In this document: positions 61,001-64,000 of the stretch, piece by piece
Layout of the letters: the number at the start of each line of letters is the position of its first letter
Numbering within the stretch: position 1 is the first letter of the stretch
NCBI RefSeq assembly: GCF_900115545.1
Contig: NZ_FOWV01000001.1
Location: forward strand, 62,001 to 126,000
Direction of reading: 5' to 3'
DNA length: 64,000 nt
Origin: Ralstonia sp. NFACC01
GTDB taxonomy: Bacteria > Pseudomonadota > Gammaproteobacteria > Burkholderiales > Burkholderiaceae
Notes under the pieces: generated by a model
What the model was told of the DNA's origin: nothing
The model's database searches: none
The model's input: only the letters and a program-made list of their open reading frames with translations
Made by a program: the position numbers and the translations under genes

Positions 61001-61527
61001 ACGGCAATCGCGACGCGCGTAACAAGACGGTGGCGGGCGTGATCGTCGGCCAGCGCACCCAGATGACGCAGCGCGGCAAGATGCTGATCGTCATGCTCGA
61101 CGACGGCTCTGCCAGCGAAGCCACCGAAGTGACGGTCTTCAACGAAGTGTTTGAAGCCAACCGCGCGCTGTTCAAGGAAGACGAAGTGCTGATTGTGCAG
61201 GGCAGTGCCCGGCACGACATGTTCACTGGCGGCGTGCGCGTGACAGCCGAGTCGGTCATGGACATGACGCAGGCGCGCGCCAAGTTTGCGCGGGCGATCC
61301 GTCTGTCGATGAATGGCGATTCAACGGCGGCCAGGCTGCGCGACCTGCTCTCTCCGCATGTGGCGGCGGATGGCAATGGCGTCTCGGTGCGTATCAGCTA
61401 CGTCTGCGAGCAGGCCCGCTGCGAAGCCGTGCTTGGCGACGCCTGGCGCATTGTCCCGAGCGAAGCGGCAATCGCCGCGCTGCGTCAGGCGCTGGACGCA
61501 GAGAACGTGGCAACGGTGTACGAGTAG
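58009..61527 (+). CDS. dnaE: DNA polymerase III alpha subunit
   Basis: Replicative polymerase. The 1172-residue protein begins with the PHP domain (MNSPRFVHLRLHSEYSVVDG, then ALALTDLANAFGLVRFY) and contains the catalytic Asp motif RVSMPDFDIDFCQHGRD, VGPGRGSGAGSLVAYALGI, GYGFNKSHAAAYALLAYYTAWLK, and near the C-terminus the OB fold (VAGVIVGQRTQMTQRGKMLIVMLDD). It is a DnaE1-type protein of standard length. The PHP domain retains several but apparently not all metal residues (HSEYS in place of HTHYS-like motifs), as is usual in proteobacteria. No ribosome-binding site precedes the ATG. Confidence 0.97.
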   Translation: MNSPRFVHLRLHSEYSVVDGNVRLDDAVKAAAKDGMGALALTDLANAFGLVRFYKEARGKGVKPIVGADVWITNHDERDKPARLLLLVRDKQGYLNLCQLLARAWLSNQHRGRAEIAPEWFDEPGVENAPLATGLLALSGAMGGDIGMALANGNEALARKLATNWSRVFPGAFYIELQRAGQTGTEAYIQQAVKLASAMQLPVVATHPVQFMTPDDFTAHEARTCIAEGELLANPRRARRFTTEQYFKTQDEMCALFADIPSALANAVQIAQRCNLKLELGKPKLPLFPTPDGMSLDDYLVQLAKEGLEKRMEVLFPDEAVRESKRAEYYARLEFETGTIIKMGFPGYFLIVADFINWAKNNGVPVGPGRGSGAGSLVAYALGITDLDPLKYNLLFERFLNPERVSMPDFDIDFCQHGRDRVIQYVKEKYGKDAVSQIATFGTMAAKAAVRDVGRVLDLGYNFVDGVAKLIPFKPGKLVTLEEAKKEEPLLAEREANEEEVKQLLELAQRVEGMTRNVGMHAGGVLIAPGKLTDFCPLYTQGGEDAGVVSQYDKDDVEAVGLVKFDFLGLTTLTILDWAERYIRMLDPSKADWNCSHIPLTDKKAFDILKTANTVAVFQLESRGMQGMLKDAKPDRFEDIIALVALYRPGPMDLIPSFCARKHGREKVEYPDPRVEPVLKETYGIMVYQEQVMQMAQIVGGYSLGGADLLRRAMGKKKTEEMAEHRALFRAGAAKDGLSTEKADEIFDLMEKFAGYGFNKSHAAAYALLAYYTAWLKAHHPAEFMAANMSLAMDDTDKVKILYDDARGKNGLTVLPPDINASQYRFAPTDAKTIRYGLGGVKGSGQGAIEDILRAREDGPFKDLFDFCERVDRRQVNRRTIEALVRAGAFDSLNANRAQLLASIGLAMEAAEQKAAAANQVSLFDLMSGDDAEQHRPELVDEPAWTTKRKLQEEKQALGFYLSGHLFDECRDEVRRFARTTLADLAREVTDKGNGGGYGNRDARNKTVAGVIVGQRTQMTQRGKMLIVMLDDGSASEATEVTVFNEVFEANRALFKEDEVLIVQGSARHDMFTGGVRVTAESVMDMTQARAKFARAIRLSMNGDSTAARLRDLLSPHVAADGNGVSVRISYVCEQARCEAVLGDAWRIVPSEAAIAALRQALDAENVATVYE

Positions 61528-61533
61528 TTCGAA

Positions 61534-61554
61534 GATGGCGCAGGGGGCGCCATC
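61534..61554 (+). other. Hairpin after dnaE
   Basis: GATGGCGC (61534-61541) and GCGCCATC (61547-61554) are perfect inverted arms around AGGGG, starting 7 bp after the dnaE stop. No T-tract follows, so termination is uncertain. Confidence 0.4.
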
Positions 61555-61610
61555 GCCGGGCACAGGCTCGGCACGACTGCAGTCTCAATACGATTATTAC
61601 TAGAGCATCC

Positions 61611-62678
61611 ATGAACGTCGGAATCTCGTGCAACGCGCTGGGCTACAGCGGCGGCAGCGAGCGCTACGCGATGGACCTGGTGCGCGGCCTGCATGAGCGC
61701 GACATCCGTCCCGTGTTCTTCGCCAAGATGGTGGACAAGGCGCTTCCCGAATACCGCCAGGTCAAGGCCGTTGCATTGCCCACACGCAAGCTGCCGGGCA
61801 AATTGAACGACCACGCGTTCGGCTGGCTGGTGCGCTATCTGGCCAAGCGTGAGCACATCGATCTGATGATCGGCTGCAACCGCACGGGGGCATCGGATAT
61901 CGCCATTTGTGGCGGTACGCACGTTGGCTATCTCAAGAGCTTTTCCAAAGAGGCTGCCTTCTGGGACCGCCAGCAGATCGCGCTGGAGCGCCGAGACTAT
62001 GTGCGCTCGCACGTTGTCGTTGCGCACTCGCGGTTGATGGCGCAGGAAGTGCTGGACTATTACGACATTCCGGCGGCCAAGGTGAAGACGGTGTACCCGC
62101 CGGTGAGCGAGACGAAGTTCTCGCCGGTGGGCGAGGCCGAGCGTCAGCGCCTGCGCGATGAGCTGGGCTTTGCGAAGGATCGCGTCACGTTTGTGTTCCC
62201 ATCGTCGAGCCACAAGCGCAAGGGCTATCCGCTGCTGGAGGCGTTTTTCTCGAAGACGGATTTGCCTGTGCAGCTGGCGGTGATCGGACGGCCGGTGTCG
62301 TCGTCCTCGCCCAACATCCGCTACCTGGGATACCGCAAGGACATCGAGAATGTCTACCGCGCGGCGGACTACACGATTCTCGCTTCGCACTACGAGCCGT
62401 TCGGGCTGATCGGGGTGGAGTCTGTGCTGTGCGGCACGCCTGCCGTACTGGCAGCCAATATCGCCTGCACCGAGGTGATCTCGGAAGAAGGTGCGCCCAC
62501 CTTTGATCTGAACGATCCAGCTACGCTGGCGCGCACGATCGAGGCGGCTGTTGCCCGCGCGCAGGCCGGCCAGGCGCGCCTCGCGAATCCGCGTGAACAC
62601 CTGCGCTATGACCCGAGCATCGCTGCGCACATCGATGCACTGCTGGCGCTCGCACCCGGCGCGGGGACATTGCGATGA
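61611..62678 (+). CDS. Family 4 glycosyltransferase (LPS biosynthesis)
   Basis: A 355-residue GT-B glycosyltransferase, cytoplasmic face of the inner membrane. N-terminal domain: MNVGISCNALGYSGGSERYAMDL (Gly-Gly-Ser loop). C-terminal GT1-type domain: FVFPSSSHKRKGYPLLEAF and SHYEPFGLIGVESVLCGTPAVLA, where the E-X7-E motif (EPFGLIGVE) binds the sugar nucleotide. Donor and acceptor unknown. Its stop overlaps the start of the O-antigen ligase gene (ATGA), indicating coupled translation and joint function in LPS assembly. Confidence 0.9.
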   Translation: MNVGISCNALGYSGGSERYAMDLVRGLHERDIRPVFFAKMVDKALPEYRQVKAVALPTRKLPGKLNDHAFGWLVRYLAKREHIDLMIGCNRTGASDIAICGGTHVGYLKSFSKEAAFWDRQQIALERRDYVRSHVVVAHSRLMAQEVLDYYDIPAAKVKTVYPPVSETKFSPVGEAERQRLRDELGFAKDRVTFVFPSSSHKRKGYPLLEAFFSKTDLPVQLAVIGRPVSSSSPNIRYLGYRKDIENVYRAADYTILASHYEPFGLIGVESVLCGTPAVLAANIACTEVISEEGAPTFDLNDPATLARTIEAAVARAQAGQARLANPREHLRYDPSIAAHIDALLALAPGAGTLR

Positions 62679-63955
62679 GCGGCTTGATGCAACGTGGCCG
62701 GACGCTGATATCCAGTGCGCTGGCGGCCCTGGCCGTGTTTGGAATTGCCATCCTCCCGGCTTTCATGCTGTCGGTGCGCGGCGCAGCGTTCCTGTCGTTC
62801 TTGCTGCTACTTATTGCTGCGATCTGGTCGATGCTGGCAGCGCCTGCAGAGGCCATGAACCGACTGCGAGCGATGTGGCGCGAATATCGCTGGCTGATTC
62901 TGGCAATGGCCGCCATGCCGACTGCCATGCTGATCAGTGCGCTATTGAATCCTGCCGCGCCGCGCAATGTGCCTTTTGCCTATGGGAGGCTCTGGTTGTT
63001 CGGCTTGGCGCTGTTTGCTCTGTTGCAATTGCGTCCTAAACAGTTGGAGAGTGTGCAATGGGGTTGTGTTGCGGGCGCGCTGGCCTCGGTAGTGTGGGCT
63101 TATCTCGAACTGCGTATCGGACGGCCAGACAAGATTGGCGCATTTGCCAATACCATCCCCTTCGGCAATCTATCGCTGTTGATGGGCTTGTTCTCGCTGA
63201 TTTCCATTGGTTGGTCCAATCGTGACGGCTGGCCGCTTATCCTTTTGCGCGTGTTTGCAGGTGGCGCTGGGCTCTATGCGTCGTATCTGTCGCAGTCGCG
63301 GGGTGGCTGGATTGCAATCCCCATACTGCTGCTGATCGCCGTGGCGACGCTACGGCATGTGAGCTGGAAGAAGCGAGCGACTGCCTTGCTGGTGTTCTTC
63401 GCGCTGTTGGTGACCGTATGCGTGTCGTCGAGTATGGTGCGCACCCGCTTTGGTCAGGCGATGGAGGACATCCATGCCTATCAGGCGGGGCAAACCAACA
63501 CCTCGGTCGGCATCCGCTTCCAACTTTGGAAGGCGGCGACGCTGATGTTGACGCGCCATCCACTAGCCGGGGTGGGAAGAGGCCAATTTGAGCCCGCTCT
63601 CAAGGCGATTCACGCGGAAGGCCTGATCACACAGGAAGCGACTGCCTTCGAGCATGCCCACAACGAGTTTCTATACAATGGCGCCACGCTTGGCGTGCTG
63701 GGCATAGGCGCGTTGCTGGCGCTGTATCTGGTGCCTGCCGTGTACTTTCTGCGAGCCGCCTTGTGCGACGATCGTGTTCTCCGTACCACGGGGGCGATGG
63801 GCCTCACGTTATGCGTCGGCTTCGTACTGTTCGGGCTGACCGAGGTGATGCTGATCATCGCGCAGACGGTCGTGTTCTACAGCGTGATGGTGGCCGTATT
63901 CACCGCGCATATTCATCGACGCCGGCAGCAGCTTGGCGCCGCTCCTGTTCTCTAA
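62675..63955 (+). CDS. O-antigen ligase family protein (WaaL/Wzy_C)
   Basis: A 426-residue polytopic membrane protein with about eleven hydrophobic segments and a larger periplasmic loop. The Wzy_C region has LSQSRGGWIAIPILLL (conserved Arg-Gly-Gly) and, after the loop, GVGRGQFEPAL and FEHAHNEFLYNG, with the His-X-X-Asn motif typical of O-antigen ligases. It would attach O-antigen from its lipid carrier to the lipid A core, or polymerise it; the two are hard to tell apart by sequence. Translationally coupled to the upstream glycosyltransferase. Confidence 0.88.
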   Translation: MSGLMQRGRTLISSALAALAVFGIAILPAFMLSVRGAAFLSFLLLLIAAIWSMLAAPAEAMNRLRAMWREYRWLILAMAAMPTAMLISALLNPAAPRNVPFAYGRLWLFGLALFALLQLRPKQLESVQWGCVAGALASVVWAYLELRIGRPDKIGAFANTIPFGNLSLLMGLFSLISIGWSNRDGWPLILLRVFAGGAGLYASYLSQSRGGWIAIPILLLIAVATLRHVSWKKRATALLVFFALLVTVCVSSSMVRTRFGQAMEDIHAYQAGQTNTSVGIRFQLWKAATLMLTRHPLAGVGRGQFEPALKAIHAEGLITQEATAFEHAHNEFLYNGATLGVLGIGALLALYLVPAVYFLRAALCDDRVLRTTGAMGLTLCVGFVLFGLTEVMLIIAQTVVFYSVMVAVFTAHIHRRRQQLGAAPVL

Positions 63956-63967
63956 GATCGCTTTCGC

Positions 63968-64000
63968 ATGTCCGCATCCAATCGAGCCACGCTCGCTGTC
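63968..64000 (+). CDS. Start of a further gene, probably a glycosyltransferase (cut by window edge)
   Basis: An ATG at 63968, 12 bp after the ligase stop, opens MSASNRATLAV, which resembles the first beta strand of family 2 glycosyltransferases found at this place in LPS loci. Only 11 codons are visible, so the product is a guess from context. Confidence 0.4.
   Translation, partial: MSASNRATLAV

Noticed and set aside
1-64000. CRISPR arrays, rRNA genes, insertion sequences, prophage
   Set aside because: No regularly spaced direct repeats, rRNA sequence, transposase or phage gene was seen on either strand.

Overview
The window is GC-rich chromosomal DNA from a betaproteobacterium of the Burkholderiales. 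Ralstonia is the best fit, probably the R. pickettii / insidiosa / mannitolilytica side. The reasons are a tandem pair of DUF2957 exported proteins (a family known mainly from Ralstonia and Burkholderia), a sigma-70 factor with a very long Lys/Ala/Thr-rich N-terminus, an APH-type ThrB next to a DUF2782-like protein and polA, and a second IF-1 with a TTG start. Species assignment is inference. I see no prophage, insertion sequence, CRISPR array or rRNA; the content is mostly conserved core chromosome broken by a few accessory blocks.

Layout. 1-1.8 kb: a divergent LysR regulator (cut by the window edge) and pobA (4-hydroxybenzoate hydroxylase), with a near-perfect palindromic operator between them. 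1.8-5.5 kb: a GH114-like lipoprotein, a small unknown protein, translation factor IF-1 (second copy type) behind a long, strongly folded leader, and an exported glycosidase-like protein with its own folded leader. 5.6-18.1 kb: galU-valS (minus), uvrD/pcrA (plus), the DUF2782-thrB-BPSS1780 run (minus), a LOG-family protein and polA (divergent, start codons overlapping). 18.3-24.8 kb: type II NADH dehydrogenase, exported dienelactone hydrolase, ZIP metal transporter, sulfurtransferase, DMT permease and a lone Rieske oxygenase. 25.2-29.4 kb: xseB-ispA-dxs (isoprenoid supply) and folE2. 29.4-37.1 kb: tsaD, a BaiN-type flavoprotein, and the macromolecular-synthesis cluster yqeY-dnaG-rpoD, closing with a tRNA gene that has a CAU anticodon but a class II (long variable arm) body.

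37.5-43.6 kb is an accessory block of exported proteins: two DUF2957 lipoproteins, an OmpW-family porin, a PraB-like secreted protein and an exported metallo-beta-lactamase-fold hydrolase, preceded by a leader of roughly 420 nt with several hairpins. 43.7-50.9 kb is a compact acyl-CoA cluster: acyl-CoA synthetase, a single-chain biotin-dependent acyl-CoA carboxylase (BC-BCCP-CT in one polypeptide) and a periplasmic binding protein in one minus-strand operon, with a divergent TetR regulator and a palindrome in the promoter. It looks like an uptake, activation and carboxylation pathway for an unknown organic acid.

50.9-57.9 kb: a stand-alone diiron protein of the flavodiiron core type, an RhlE helicase, GluQ-RS, a LysR-pirin-flavodoxin trio, a tiny lipoprotein and TrhO. 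57.9-64 kb: dnaE followed by the start of a lipopolysaccharide locus (family 4 glycosyltransferase, O-antigen ligase and the first codons of another gene). The most rewarding places for a second look are the class II CAU tRNA, the single-chain carboxylase operon, the structured leaders at 3.5, 4.2 and 37.6 kb, and the pobA operator.
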